A stretch of 39,922 nucleotides of DNA from Thermoflexus hugenholtzii JAD2. Its GTDB lineage: Bacteria > Chloroflexota > Anaerolineae > Thermoflexales > Thermoflexaceae. The stretch covers positions 1 to 39,922 of the forward strand of contig NZ_FYEK01000041.1 in the NCBI RefSeq assembly GCF_900187885.1, given 5' to 3'. Numbering within the stretch: position 1 is the stretch's first letter; every line of letters starts with the position of its first letter. Shown here piece by piece: positions 15,227 to 23,530 of this stretch. Position numbers and translations under genes: made by a program. The notes under the pieces were generated by a model. That model did not search any database and was not told where the DNA came from. It worked only from the letters and a program-made list of their open reading frames with translations.

Positions 15227-16378
15227 ATGAGCCAGGAGATCACGATCAGCGTGATCAAGGCCGATATCGGGGGCATGGTGGGCCACTCGGGGATCCACAC
15301 GGACCTGGTGGCCCTGGCCCGGCAGCATCTGGAGGAGGCCCAGCGCCGGGGTGTGATCGTCGATTACTACGTGACCTGGTGCGGGGACGACCTGCAGCTC
15401 ATCATGACCCACCGCCACGGGACCGACAGCCCCATCGTCCACGGCCTGGCCTGGGAGACCTTCGAGCGCTGCACCGTCAAGGCCAAGGAGATGAAGCTTT
15501 ACGGCGCCGGCCAGGATCTCATCGCCGACGCCTTCTCGGGGAACGTGCGGGGGATGGGGCCGGGGGTGGCGGAGATGTCCTTCATCGAGCGCCCCTCGGA
15601 GCCGATCATCATCTTCATGGCCGACAAGACCTCGGCCGGCGCCTGGAACCTCCCCCTGTTCCGCATGTTCGCGGATCCCTTCAACACGGCCGGCCTGGTG
15701 ATCTCCCCCGCCCTGCACGAGGGCTTCCGCTTCGAGGTCCATGATGTGAAAGGCCACAAGCGCATCTTCTTCAACTGCCCCGAGGAGATGTATGACCTGC
15801 TGGTCTTCATCGGGGCGCCGGGCCGCTACATGATCAAGGCTGTCTACACCAAGAAAGGGGAGATCGCCGCGGTCTCCTCCACCGAGCGGCTCTCCCTGAT
15901 CGCCGGGCATTACGTGGGGAAGGACGATCCGGTATGCATCGTGCGGGCCCAGGGGATCTTCCCGGCGGTGGGGGAGATCCTGGAGCCCTTCACCATGCCC
16001 CACATTGTAGAAGGCTGGATGCGGGGCTCCCACTACGGGCCGCTGATGCCGGTGCCCCTGCAATACGCCAAGTGCACCCGTTTCGACGGCCCGCCGCGGG
16101 TGGTGGCCCTGGGCTTCCAGCTGGCCGACGGCCGGCTGGTCGGGCCGCGGGACATGTTCGACGATCCGGCCTTCGATGAGGCCCGGCGGCTGTGCAACGT
16201 GATCGCGGACCACTTCCGCCGCCACGGTCCCTTCGAGCCCCATCGGCTGCCGATGGAGGAGATGGAATACACCACCCTGCCGGAAGTGGCCGAGCGCCTG
16301 GCCGGGCGCTGGGAGCCCCTCCCGGAGCCCCACCCGGCCATCGCCGGAGGCGACGGCAGCGCGGTGGAGGCGGACTGA
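15227..16378 (+). CDS. fbp: Fructose-1,6-bisphosphate aldolase/phosphatase (archaeal-type, bifunctional)
   Basis: This 383-aa protein belongs to the FBPA/P (class V FBPase) family, which both condenses triose phosphates and removes the C1 phosphate to give fructose 6-phosphate. It drives one-way gluconeogenesis and is typical of archaea and deep-branching thermophilic bacteria. The N-terminal KADIGGMVGHSGIH supplies metal ligands (Asp, His). DYYVTWCGDDLQLIMTH, FMADKTSAGAWNLPL and the segment around Tyr207 and Lys210 (AVYTKKGE) match the family; Lys210 is the likely Schiff-base residue by its spacing from the tyrosine. ATG 15227 follows AGGGGG. A terminator or attenuator lies 60 bp downstream. 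Confidence 0.95.
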   Translation: MSQEITISVIKADIGGMVGHSGIHTDLVALARQHLEEAQRRGVIVDYYVTWCGDDLQLIMTHRHGTDSPIVHGLAWETFERCTVKAKEMKLYGAGQDLIADAFSGNVRGMGPGVAEMSFIERPSEPIIIFMADKTSAGAWNLPLFRMFADPFNTAGLVISPALHEGFRFEVHDVKGHKRIFFNCPEEMYDLLVFIGAPGRYMIKAVYTKKGEIAAVSSTERLSLIAGHYVGKDDPVCIVRAQGIFPAVGEILEPFTMPHIVEGWMRGSHYGPLMPVPLQYAKCTRFDGPPRVVALGFQLADGRLVGPRDMFDDPAFDEARRLCNVIADHFRRHGPFEPHRLPMEEMEYTTLPEVAERLAGRWEPLPEPHPAIAGGDGSAVEAD

Positions 16379-16397
16379 GGGGAGGCCTCAGGAGGAT

Positions 16398-16426
16398 TTG
16401 TTCCCTCCCGCTCGGGCGGGTATAAT
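16398..16426 (+). promoter_or_regulatory. Promoter for greA
   Basis: TTGTTC (16398-16403) and a perfect TATAAT (16421-16426) are separated by 17 bp. The predicted start, about 16433, lies only a few bases before the terminator-like hairpin that follows, so the hairpin belongs to the greA leader as well as the end of fbp. Confidence 0.75.
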
Positions 16427-16437
16427 TCCAGGCGCAG

Positions 16438-16473
16438 GGGCAGGAAGTGCCCCGCACTTCCTGCCCTTTTTGT
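16438..16473 (+). terminator. Intrinsic terminator / attenuator in greA leader
   Basis: GGGCAGGAAGTGC (16438-16450), loop CCC and GCACTTCCTGCCC (16454-16466) form a perfect 13-bp stem followed by TTTTTGTT. It can end fbp transcripts. Because the greA promoter lies just upstream, most greA transcripts should also stop here at about 40 nt. A second hairpin (GCCCC/GGGT with ACCC/GGGGC, 16482-16502) lies before the greA ribosome site. Confidence 0.88.
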
Positions 16474-16537
16474 TCCCGCTTGCCCCTGGGTCCACCCGGG
16501 GCGAGGGAGGAGTCTGAAGGCTGCAGGAGGGAACCCG

Positions 16538-17011
16538 ATGGCGACGGTGGGGCCGACGTATCTGACCCCCGAGGGCAAGCGCCAGTTAGAGCAGGAACTG
16601 GAGTATCTGCGCACGGTCAAGCGCCGGGAGATCGCCGAGCGTCTGCGTTTCGCCATCCAGCAGGGCGATCTCTCGGAGAACGCGGACTATCACGCGGCCA
16701 AGGAGGAGCAGGCCTTCATCGAGGGCCGGATCCGCGTCCTGGAGGCCATCCTCAACAACGCGATCCTCATCGAGCCCCAGCCTTCCGAGGATGGCCGGGT
16801 GCGTCTGGGCTCCCGGGTGACCATCGCGGAGGACGGCGGCACGCCGGAGGTGTATGTGCTGGTGGGGCCCGCGGAGGCGGATCCCACTCAGGGTAAGATC
16901 TCTTATGAGTCCCCCCTGGGCCAGGCGTTGCTTGGCCGGGCGCCCGGCGATGTCGTGACTATAGAGGCGCCGGCGGGCACCCTGACCTTCCGCATCCTCT
17001 CCGTCGAGTGA
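16538..17011 (+). CDS. greA: Transcription elongation factor GreA (copy 1)
   Basis: This 157-aa protein binds the RNA polymerase secondary channel and stimulates cleavage of backtracked RNA. The N-terminal coiled coil (residues 10-75) carries the tip acidic residues in GDLSENADYHAAKEEQAF (the conserved D-x-x-E). The C-terminal FKBP-like domain ends SYESPLGQALLGRAPGDVV. The ATG is preceded by GCAGGAGGG. A second greA lies at 25637-26110; the tips differ (GDLSENADYH here, GNYDENAEYE there), so the copies may not be interchangeable. Confidence 0.96.
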   Translation: MATVGPTYLTPEGKRQLEQELEYLRTVKRREIAERLRFAIQQGDLSENADYHAAKEEQAFIEGRIRVLEAILNNAILIEPQPSEDGRVRLGSRVTIAEDGGTPEVYVLVGPAEADPTQGKISYESPLGQALLGRAPGDVVTIEAPAGTLTFRILSVE

Positions 17012-17015
17012 AGGC

Positions 17016-17041
17016 TCCCGCTCCCGCGGGATCCCCTTTTT
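17016..17041 (+). terminator. Terminator after greA
   Basis: TCCCGC (17016-17021), loop TCCC and GCGGGA (17026-17031) form a 6-bp stem followed by TCCCC and TTTTT. A second weak hairpin (CCCAC/TGGGG followed by TTCTCTTT) lies near 17071-17096 in the gap before the endonuclease gene. Confidence 0.65.
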
Positions 17042-17202
17042 CCGCCCAACCCGTTGAGGACAAGATCCCGGCTCCCACCGTGGGGGCTTCTCTTTGCCGC
17101 TGCGGCGCCGAACGCCAGCCCATGGCGTATCATGGAGGCGGCCACGTCAATCGTTGCGGCGCTGCCGGATTGGACCGAGCCCGGCCCAGGAGGATTCTCC
17201 CG

Positions 17203-18078
17203 ATGAGCATGTTGCGCTTCGGCACGGTGGGCAATCCCCTCTCCACCCCGCCCCGGCCGGGGGGCACGGTGGGGGGGATCCAGCGGATCCACGAGCTGGG
17301 GCTGGGGGCCCTGGAGCTGGCCTGGGTGCGCAGCGTGCGGGTCTCCGAGGAGACCTGCCAGCGCATCCGGGAGGCCGCCGCCGCCCTGGGGATCGCCCTC
17401 AGCGTCCACGCTCCGTATTTCATCAACCTGAACGCGAAGGATCGGGCGGGTTATCGGGCCAGCAAGGAGCGCCTGATGGCGGCGGCCCGGGCCGGCTTCC
17501 GGGCGGGAGCCCGGGACATCGTCTTCCACCCTGGTGCTTATCAGGGGGCGCGGCCCGAGCGAGCCTACGAGACAGTGCGCCGCCGCCTGCAGGAGATCAT
17601 AGAGGAGCTCCGGGAGGAGGGGGTGGATGTCATCCTGCGCCCTGAGACCATGGGCAAGTCTGCCCTCTTCGGCACCTTAGATGAAGTGATCCAGCTCTCC
17701 CGGGAGGTGCCCGGCGTGCTCCCGTGCGTGGACTTCGCCCATCTGCACGCCCGGGCCGGGGATGGATCCTTCAACTCCTACGCGGAGTTCGCGGAGGCGC
17801 TGAAGCGGGTGGCCGCCGGTCTGGGCCCGCGGGGCCTCCAGGACCTCCACATCCATGTCTCCGGCATCGCCTACACCCGCAAGGGCGAGCGCCACCACCT
17901 GAACCTGAAGGAGGCCGACCTGCGATATGAGGAGCTGCTGCAGGCGTTGATCGACCTGGGGGCGCAGGGCCGGGTGCTCTGCGAAAGCCCTAACCTGGAG
18001 GAAGACGCCCTTCTGCTACAGGCCACCTACCGGCGGCTCCTGGAGAAGGCTTCCGCCTCCAAGGCGGAAGTCGGCTGA
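17203..18078 (+). CDS. nfo: Endonuclease IV-like (AP endonuclease / xylose-isomerase-like TIM barrel)
   Basis: This 291-aa protein resembles deoxyribonuclease IV, which cuts DNA 5' to abasic sites using a three-zinc site. Likely metal ligands are seen in order: SVHAPYFINL (His), DIVFHPGAY (His), LRPETMGK (Glu), CVDFAHLHARAG (Asp/His), IHVSGI (His) and CESPNLEEDA (Glu). ATG 17203 has AGGAGGA seven bases upstream. The frame is open further upstream, but that part is greA's terminator region. Archaeal and Chloroflexi members are often annotated only as TIM-barrel proteins, so strict AP endonuclease activity is likely but not certain. Confidence 0.87.
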   Translation: MSMLRFGTVGNPLSTPPRPGGTVGGIQRIHELGLGALELAWVRSVRVSEETCQRIREAAAALGIALSVHAPYFINLNAKDRAGYRASKERLMAAARAGFRAGARDIVFHPGAYQGARPERAYETVRRRLQEIIEELREEGVDVILRPETMGKSALFGTLDEVIQLSREVPGVLPCVDFAHLHARAGDGSFNSYAEFAEALKRVAAGLGPRGLQDLHIHVSGIAYTRKGERHHLNLKEADLRYEELLQALIDLGAQGRVLCESPNLEEDALLLQATYRRLLEKASASKAEVG

Positions 18079-18109
18079 AGCCCATGCTCTGGATCCCTGA
18101 ATTCAAGAG

Positions 18110-18150
18110 AAAGCCGGGCGGGCCTCTGAGAGGGTCCCGCCCGGCTTTTT
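18110..18150. terminator. Bidirectional terminator between nfo and the bc-complex operon
   Basis: AAAGCCGGGCGGG (18110-18122) pairs perfectly with CCCGCCCGGCTTT (18136-18148); the loop adds CCTC/GAGG pairs. An A-run on the left and a T-run on the right let it end both nfo (plus) and the cytochrome operon (minus). Confidence 0.92.
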
Positions 18151-18161
18151 CACGACGGCCC

Positions 18162-19043
18162 TCACTTCAGGGTCATCAGGAAGGCGATCAGGTCGGCCAG
18201 GTCCTGGGCGGACATCTGGTTACCCAGGGTGGCCGGCATCTTGGAGACGCCGGGGGCAGCGGCGTATTTGTCCGGCTCCGGGATGTAGGCGTTAGGCTGC
18301 TGGATGGACTCGCGGATGTATTCCTCTGGGGTCTTCGCCTGGCCCTTGTAATCCGGCGCCTGGATCCGCTCCGCCGCCAGCGTGGCGATGCCCGCCAGGG
18401 AGGGGCCGACCAGGACCTCGCCCGGCTTCAGGCTGTGGCACGCCTTGCAGGAGGCGGCCATGCCGCTGGCCTGCTTGACCTCCTGGTTCCACAGCGCCTG
18501 GCCCCGCTGAGGATCCCCGGGCGGCAACGGCTTGGCCAGATCCGAGCCCACGGCCTCGAAGGACGGCGTGGGGGCCGGCGCAGGCCCGGCCGCCTGCCAG
18601 TTCAGGATGAACTCCACCAGGTTCTCGATCTCGTCCGGCCGCATGGGCCCCCCGAAGTCCTGGGACCAGGTGGGCATGGCCTCCGCATATACTTCCTCGG
18701 CGCGATAGGTGCTCCGAATGGGGCGGCCGGCGGCGATGGTCAGCTTGATGAAGTTGCGCAGGGAGTTGGCGTAGCCCTGGGCCCTGAGCTGCTCGTAATG
18801 CTGGAACACGCCCGGGTTGAGGTCGGGGCCCTTCCCGGGGACGCCCTCCCCCTCCGGGCCGTGGCAGGTGGCGCAGTATTGCTCGTAAAGCAGCGCCCCG
18901 TTCTCGATGGCCTTGGCTTTATGCATAGCCTCGAACCGGGCCATGCGCTGCTCCTCGGTGAGCCACACCATGCCGATGGTGATCACCGTAGCCAGCATCA
19001 GGATCGTCGCGCCGATGATCCGACGAGTGGCCAGATCGAACAT
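18162..19043 (-). CDS. Membrane-anchored dihaem cytochrome c of the bc complex
   Basis: The 293-aa protein has an N-terminal transmembrane anchor (IIGATILMLATVITIGMVWL, residues 9-28) and two class I cytochrome c domains outside the membrane. Haem motifs are CATCH (57-61) and CKACH (199-203). Probable axial methionines are Met123 in EAMPTW for the first haem and the Met in VSKMPATLGN for the second. A proline-rich linker (about 152-162) separates the domains. It is the third gene of the Rieske-cytochrome b operon, so it most likely passes electrons from the Rieske protein to soluble carriers or an oxidase. CCGGAGGGG precedes the start. Confidence 0.9.
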   Translation of the reverse strand: MFDLATRRIIGATILMLATVITIGMVWLTEEQRMARFEAMHKAKAIENGALLYEQYCATCHGPEGEGVPGKGPDLNPGVFQHYEQLRAQGYANSLRNFIKLTIAAGRPIRSTYRAEEVYAEAMPTWSQDFGGPMRPDEIENLVEFILNWQAAGPAPAPTPSFEAVGSDLAKPLPPGDPQRGQALWNQEVKQASGMAASCKACHSLKPGEVLVGPSLAGIATLAAERIQAPDYKGQAKTPEEYIRESIQQPNAYIPEPDKYAAAPGVSKMPATLGNQMSAQDLADLIAFLMTLK

Positions 19044-19098
19044 CGAGTCCCCTCCGGTGGGTCAGCTGCGCATCGAGATCGAACCCTCTGTCGGACGC

Positions 19099-20790
19099 TT
19101 ACTCTCCCCCGTGACCGCTATCCCGATGGAGATAGATTGCCCGTTTGGACTCCTCGATGACCGGCTTACCCTCGGGATCCAGGACCGGCTGGCCGTTCTT
19201 TGTCTTGGTCCAGTAGATCGCGATCTCGAACCGCTTCAGCCCCGGCTGGACCTCCTGGATGCGCACGAGGGCATAACCCTGAGGGAGATGGGGATCCCCT
19301 TCGATGCGATGTTTGAGCTCCTCCAAGACATGGGCCAACTTCGGGGCGTCCGCCGGCGGCTGGAGGTTGCGGGTGTCATAGGTGCCCGGGATCAACTGCT
19401 CATAGGGGATGGTCCGCACCCGCCCCTCGCCATAGAGGGGGTCCGGGTTCAGGGGCATGAACTCCTGGAGCACCTCCACGTCCGCGGAGGAGGTGACCGC
19501 GAAAGCCGGCGTGCCCATGTAGGTGAGCAGGGTCCAGGCCGCCACCCCGACCAGCCCGGCCACCAGGGCCTTGCGCCGATCCCGGTAGCGCCGGCTGATG
19601 TTGAAGTCCAGGTAGGGCATGATCAGCAGGAACAACAGGATCAGCCCGGGGAGGATCACCCCCATGAACGTCTTGCTGTTGTAGATGGTGGCAGGCGGCC
19701 GGGGGAGCCCCAGCCGGTCCAGCGCCAGCAGGAAGGGATCCTTCAGCAGGCCCTGGAGCCACAGGAAATACCAGGGGGCGGTGGTGTGCAGAGGGGTGTT
19801 CAACGGATCGGCGTGCTGCTCCAGGGGCGCGTCGTAGAAGAAAGCCGCCCCAATCACCAGGAAGGCGATCAGGGCGATGCCCCAGAGGGCCTCCTGGATA
19901 GCGATATCCGGGATGTAGGGCACCCGCTTCTCCGGCGGAACCTTCCGGGCGGTGTCATCGCCCACCGCTTCCATCTCCGGCGGGAGGGAGAGGCCGTGCC
20001 GCACCACCTTGTAGTAGTGCACGAAGAAGACGAAGAACAACAGCAGCGGGAGGAAGATCACGTGGAGCAGATAGAAACGCAACAACCCCGCCGCCCCGAT
20101 GTCCGGCGCCCCGCGCAGGATGAGGTTGACGATGCGGCCCAGGGCCGGCGGCGGCGTGGCCTCCGCCATGCTCGTCCCGATGGTCACCGCCCAGTAAGAG
20201 AGCTGGTCCCATGGCAGTAGATATCCGCTGAAGGAAAGGAAGAGTGTGAAGACCAGCAGGAGCACCCCCGTCGCCCATGTGAACTGGCGGGGCCGCTTGT
20301 AGGAGGCGGTGAAGAACGTCCGCAGCATGTGGAGCATCACCGCCACCACCATGGCCTCCGCCCCCAGCCGATGGATGTCCCGCATCAGCTGGCCGAAGGG
20401 GACATTGTTCAGGATGCGGAGCATGCTTTCATAAGCCACGAGGGGCGAGGGGGTGTAGAAGATCATCAGGAAGATGCCGGTGATGGTCTCAATGAGGAAG
20501 AGATAGAAGCTGAGCAGCCCCAGGCGGAAAGTGGGGTAGAGCCGAGTCACCGCCTCGTGGTAGAAGGACGGCTTGATGTGCAGGATGAAGCCCTCCGTGT
20601 GGGGCTTCACCCGCGGGTTGGGCCGGGGCGGGGGCTCGCCCCGGATGATGTTCCGCACCTCCGTCAGGGGAATCCCCGCCGTGACCCGGGTCACCAGCTC
20701 GTCCAGATGCATGAAAATGACCCGGCGCCACCCGTATTGCTGGATCTCCTTCTGCAACGTGGGGATCGGCTCCGGCCAGCGCAACGCCAT
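19099..20790 (-). CDS. Cytochrome b subunit of quinol:cytochrome c oxidoreductase (single chain)
   Basis: This 563-aa integral membrane protein carries the quinol oxidation and reduction sites. Haem ligands are visible: IHRLGAEAMVVAVMLH (His-x13-His, helix B) and LLHVIFLPLLLFFVFFVHYY (His-x14-His, helix D). The x14 spacing is that of cytochrome b6 and not of mitochondrial cytochrome b. The Qo loop motif is TTAPWYFLW, with APWY in place of PEWY. The core continues as one chain through the helices that b6f complexes keep in subunit IV. About 110 hydrophilic C-terminal residues after the last helix (from around STSADVEVLQ-like sequence near plus 19490) are an extension. ATG 20790 follows GGAGGG; the Rieske gene lies 39 bp upstream. 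Confidence 0.93.
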   Translation of the reverse strand: MALRWPEPIPTLQKEIQQYGWRRVIFMHLDELVTRVTAGIPLTEVRNIIRGEPPPRPNPRVKPHTEGFILHIKPSFYHEAVTRLYPTFRLGLLSFYLFLIETITGIFLMIFYTPSPLVAYESMLRILNNVPFGQLMRDIHRLGAEAMVVAVMLHMLRTFFTASYKRPRQFTWATGVLLLVFTLFLSFSGYLLPWDQLSYWAVTIGTSMAEATPPPALGRIVNLILRGAPDIGAAGLLRFYLLHVIFLPLLLFFVFFVHYYKVVRHGLSLPPEMEAVGDDTARKVPPEKRVPYIPDIAIQEALWGIALIAFLVIGAAFFYDAPLEQHADPLNTPLHTTAPWYFLWLQGLLKDPFLLALDRLGLPRPPATIYNSKTFMGVILPGLILLFLLIMPYLDFNISRRYRDRRKALVAGLVGVAAWTLLTYMGTPAFAVTSSADVEVLQEFMPLNPDPLYGEGRVRTIPYEQLIPGTYDTRNLQPPADAPKLAHVLEELKHRIEGDPHLPQGYALVRIQEVQPGLKRFEIAIYWTKTKNGQPVLDPEGKPVIEESKRAIYLHRDSGHGGE

Positions 20791-20829
20791 TGCATCCCTC
20801 CTTCGACCGCGGTCTTCCGGGTAAACCCT

Positions 20830-21399
20830 TTACGCCTGGCCCTTCACGGCCGGCTTCCCGAGGATCTTCTGGCCGGTGTCCACCTCGATGGTCAGGTTCG
20901 GGTCCGGCACCGGCAGGGGGTTCCCCTCGGGATCCGTCTGGGCTACAACCCGGCCGCTGGCGTCCTTCAGGTAGATCACGAAGCGGTCCAGGTCCCGCGG
21001 GGCGGGCCCTTCAATAAAGGTGCCGTCCAGCTGGAACTTGGAGCCGTGGCATGGACATTCGAAGCGGAAATTGCTTGGCACCCACTTATAGAGGCAGCCC
21101 AGATGGGTGCAGACCTTATAGATGGCCAGGATCCCCTTCTCGGTGTTCACCAACCAGATCTTGGCCTCGGGGAACTCCTTGGGGCCCTCGCCGACCTTGG
21201 GCAGCACATCCCCCGCGCGTCCGAAGGGGAAGACGCCGCCGAACTCGCCGACCTTGAAGCGGGGCAGGGCGAAGAGGACGCTGACACCGCCCAGCTCGGC
21301 CATGAAGAGGGCCATCGAGGCCGCCCACACATAGGTCAAAAACTCCCGCCGGGTGATGCCCGGCGCCGCCGCCGTCGGGATCGCCTGCGCCTCCGCCAT
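20830..21399 (-). CDS. Rieske [2Fe-2S] subunit of the bc complex
   Basis: This 189-aa protein starts at ATG 21399, preceded by GAGGAGGCGCGT. A twin-arginine-like signal/anchor is present (ITRREFLTYVWAASMALFMAEL). The cluster site is CTHLGC and CPCHGSKF, which supply two Cys and two His plus the disulfide cysteines. The second half (DGTFIEGPAPRDLDRF) holds the Pro loop that covers the cluster. It takes the first electron from quinol at the cytochrome b Qo site and passes it to cytochrome c. It is the first gene of a three-gene operon with its own promoter upstream. Confidence 0.94.
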   Translation of the reverse strand: MAEAQAIPTAAAPGITRREFLTYVWAASMALFMAELGGVSVLFALPRFKVGEFGGVFPFGRAGDVLPKVGEGPKEFPEAKIWLVNTEKGILAIYKVCTHLGCLYKWVPSNFRFECPCHGSKFQLDGTFIEGPAPRDLDRFVIYLKDASGRVVAQTDPEGNPLPVPDPNLTIEVDTGQKILGKPAVKGQA

Positions 21400-21500
21400 A
21401 CGCGCCTCCTCATGCGGAAAGCCTGCCGGATTCGCACGGTTGCCGCAGCCGGAACGAGCGATCCGAGCTGTTTCCACCAGAAGCGGCATGTGCTCTACAA

Positions 21501-21530
21501 AGCATAACACAGCACAACACCATCGGTCAA
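21501..21530 (-). promoter_or_regulatory. Promoter of the Rieske-cytochrome b-cytochrome c operon
   Basis: On the minus strand TTGACC (plus 21525-21530) and TATGCT (plus 21501-21506) are 18 bp apart. The spacer carries a repeated GTGTTGTGCTGTGTT pattern that could bind a regulator. The leader to the Rieske ATG is about 95 nt. Confidence 0.62.
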
Positions 21531-21577
21531 CCGTCCTGTCGTGAAAATCCGAAGCTCGTCTCCACAAAGAGGATTCC

Positions 21578-21591
21578 TGTCACATTTGACA
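21578..21591. promoter_or_regulatory. Inverted repeat TGTCA-N4-TGACA near the bc operon promoter
   Basis: TGTCACATTTGACA is a 5+5 inverted repeat with a 4-bp centre. It overlaps the truD stop and lies about 50 bp upstream of the -35 box. The layout resembles a dimeric CRP/FNR-family site, but the half-sites match neither consensus exactly. Regulatory function is speculative. Confidence 0.3.
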
Positions 21592-22722
21592 ACCGCTCAG
21601 GCGCGCCGTCAGGGCTTTGAGCAGAAGGGTGCCGTAACTGCCGGGCGGCAGCTCGAAGCGCAGGATCGCCTCGCCGGCCTCCGGCGCTTCATGCCGGAGC
21701 TCCAGGAAGACAGGGCGACACCAGATGGGGCGCTGGGTTGGCGGAGGCGCCTCCTCCAGCAACGGCCCCCGTCGGAAATCCGCCAGGGAAAGCCCTTCCT
21801 CCCCCAGCACCCGGGCCACGGCCTCCGCCCACGGTGGGGCATAGCGGGCCCGCCGGTGCGGGAGCGCCAAAAGGCCTTGCGCCTCGGGAGGAGCACGGTC
21901 TGGAAGAGGGAATCCCTCTCCGCGAATGGAAATCCAACAGCAGGCCTCCGGGCCCAGCCTCTGGCCGACCGCCCGGTTCCAAAGCCATGCGCGATACGCA
22001 TCCACCCACAGGAGCCGCAGCCGCAGAGGGATCCGCCGCACCGCCCCGCGCAGGTCCGTCGGATGATCTTTCAGGAACGTGAGCAGGCTTCGCTGCATAG
22101 AAGGGCGCGGGGCGTGGGCGAACAACGCCGCCCAATCCCCCCAGCGCGCCCGGGCCTCCGCTTTGAAGGCCCGCACCGCGGGCGGATCCCCCACCATCGG
22201 AACCGCGAGCACCATCCGGAGGACCTCCTCGGCCTGGCCTCGGAGCAGCGCCCGTCCGACGAACCCCATCTCCGGGCTCCAGGAGCCAAACCGCTGGTCA
22301 TCGAAGTAATTGGGGAAGCCCTCCGCGGCCAGGTCCGCGGCCGCCCGGGGCAGCCCCTCGAGCTCCTCCCGGGTCAGCGCCCGCAACCGGACCCAGAAGC
22401 GGTTCCCTCGAAGGTCCTGCGGTCGGGGAGGACGGGACGCATAGCCGATGCGCACCGCTTCAAAGCCGGGGCCCCGGATCCGCTCCGGCCCCTGACCCCG
22501 GATCGCGGCGATCTGAACGGCGATCGCCCATCGGTCCTTGAGGGCAGGGAAGATCACCGCGCGCTGCGGCACCCCGAGCCGTGCCGCCAGCTCCGCCTGA
22601 ACCTCCAGGGTGGTCCGTCCCCACTTGCGAACCCGGTAGAGGGTGTAGGGGCCGCCCGGCTCGATCGGCAGCGCCACCCGCTCCTCCACCCGGAAATCCT
22701 CCGGCCGGATCTTCCAACGCAT
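21580..22722 (-). CDS. truD: tRNA pseudouridine(13) synthase TruD
   Basis: This 380-aa TruD-family protein isomerises uridine 13 in the tRNA D-loop. The catalytic Asp is Asp63 in ALKDRWAIAVQ, matching the KD-x-x-A motif around E. coli Asp80. The family signature FPNYFDDQRFGS and the N-terminal IRPEDFRVEE are clear, and the insertion domain has normal size. It starts 21 bp after the membrane-protein gene and is the last gene of the greA2-lysS operon. No terminator is visible before the bc operon promoter. Confidence 0.93.
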   Translation of the reverse strand: MRWKIRPEDFRVEERVALPIEPGGPYTLYRVRKWGRTTLEVQAELAARLGVPQRAVIFPALKDRWAIAVQIAAIRGQGPERIRGPGFEAVRIGYASRPPRPQDLRGNRFWVRLRALTREELEGLPRAAADLAAEGFPNYFDDQRFGSWSPEMGFVGRALLRGQAEEVLRMVLAVPMVGDPPAVRAFKAEARARWGDWAALFAHAPRPSMQRSLLTFLKDHPTDLRGAVRRIPLRLRLLWVDAYRAWLWNRAVGQRLGPEACCWISIRGEGFPLPDRAPPEAQGLLALPHRRARYAPPWAEAVARVLGEEGLSLADFRRGPLLEEAPPPTQRPIWCRPVFLELRHEAPEAGEAILRFELPPGSYGTLLLKALTARLSGCQM

Positions 22723-22743
22723 CCCGCCTCCATAGGGAAAGGA

Positions 22744-23523
22744 TCAAGCGGTGCGCAGCACCCAGGCCGTGAGGGCAAGGGCGAGGATCCAGAGGAGCCG
22801 GCGGAGGGGAGAGGACCACGCCCCTTGTCGCTCCTCCAGAAGCAGGCCGACCAGAGCCAGGCCATAGGCACCGGGCGCGTGTCCGAGGGCGACGGCCCAT
22901 GCCACCCAGAAGGCCCACGCGCCCCATCGCGTGAGAGGGGTCCTCAGATCCGTGGCCAGCAGGCCGATGGGGAGCCCCACCAGCCACGCGGAGAGCGTGG
23001 AATGGCCCCCGGCCATCCCCAGCCACCAGGGGAAAGTCCCCCGCACCAACCCCTCGAAGCCTCCTTGGAAGCGGGGGAGACGTCGGGCCAGGGCCAGCGC
23101 GGCACCCGTGCCGAGGGTCAACCAGCCTCCCGGCCATCCGGTGAGCAGGAGCCCGAGCCCCCCCGTGACCAAGGCGGTGAGCAGGGCCGCTGGGAGCTCG
23201 GGCGTCTTCTGGGCGCACCCGGCGAGCCCCCGGGCCAGCCGGGCCATCTCCCGGATCACGACTTCGGCCGGGCTCCCCGGCTGCATATAGGGCAGAGAGA
23301 TCGAAAGCGATTCCGGAGGGCGACGCGGCAGGCGCTCCCAGGGAGCGGCGAGGAACAGCCAGCGCAGCGCCTGCCAGCTCCCTTCGGCGAGCAGCCAGGC
23401 CCCCAGGATCCAGGGGAGCGGGGCGGTCCCTCCGCTCCCGATCCAGGCCGCGGCCAGCACCGGCGTCATCTCCCACTCCCCGAACCGGAGCCACATGGGG
23501 AAGCCCGGCCGGATCGCGCGCAT
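22744..23523 (-). CDS. Polytopic membrane protein of unknown function
   Basis: This 259-aa protein has about six or seven hydrophobic segments, including ILGAWLLAEGSWQALRWLFL, LLTALVTGGLGLLLTGW, WLTLGTGAALALA, WLVGLPIGLLA, WGAWAFWVAWAVALG and LLWILALALTAWVL. ATG 23523 comes 7 bp after the Mut7C stop, behind GAGGGG; the longer in-frame extension overlaps Mut7C and was rejected. No family recognised. Its place between a putative RNase and truD suggests a housekeeping link, which is inference. Confidence 0.65.
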   Translation of the reverse strand: MRAIRPGFPMWLRFGEWEMTPVLAAAWIGSGGTAPLPWILGAWLLAEGSWQALRWLFLAAPWERLPRRPPESLSISLPYMQPGSPAEVVIREMARLARGLAGCAQKTPELPAALLTALVTGGLGLLLTGWPGGWLTLGTGAALALARRLPRFQGGFEGLVRGTFPWWLGMAGGHSTLSAWLVGLPIGLLATDLRTPLTRWGAWAFWVAWAVALGHAPGAYGLALVGLLLEERQGAWSSPLRRLLWILALALTAWVLRTA

Positions 23524-23530
23524 CGGCCCC

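Noticed and set aside
18900..20220. 437-codon plus-strand frame across the cytochrome genes
   Set aside because: Antisense shadow of cytochrome c and cytochrome b, which have clear haem motifs and ribosome sites.
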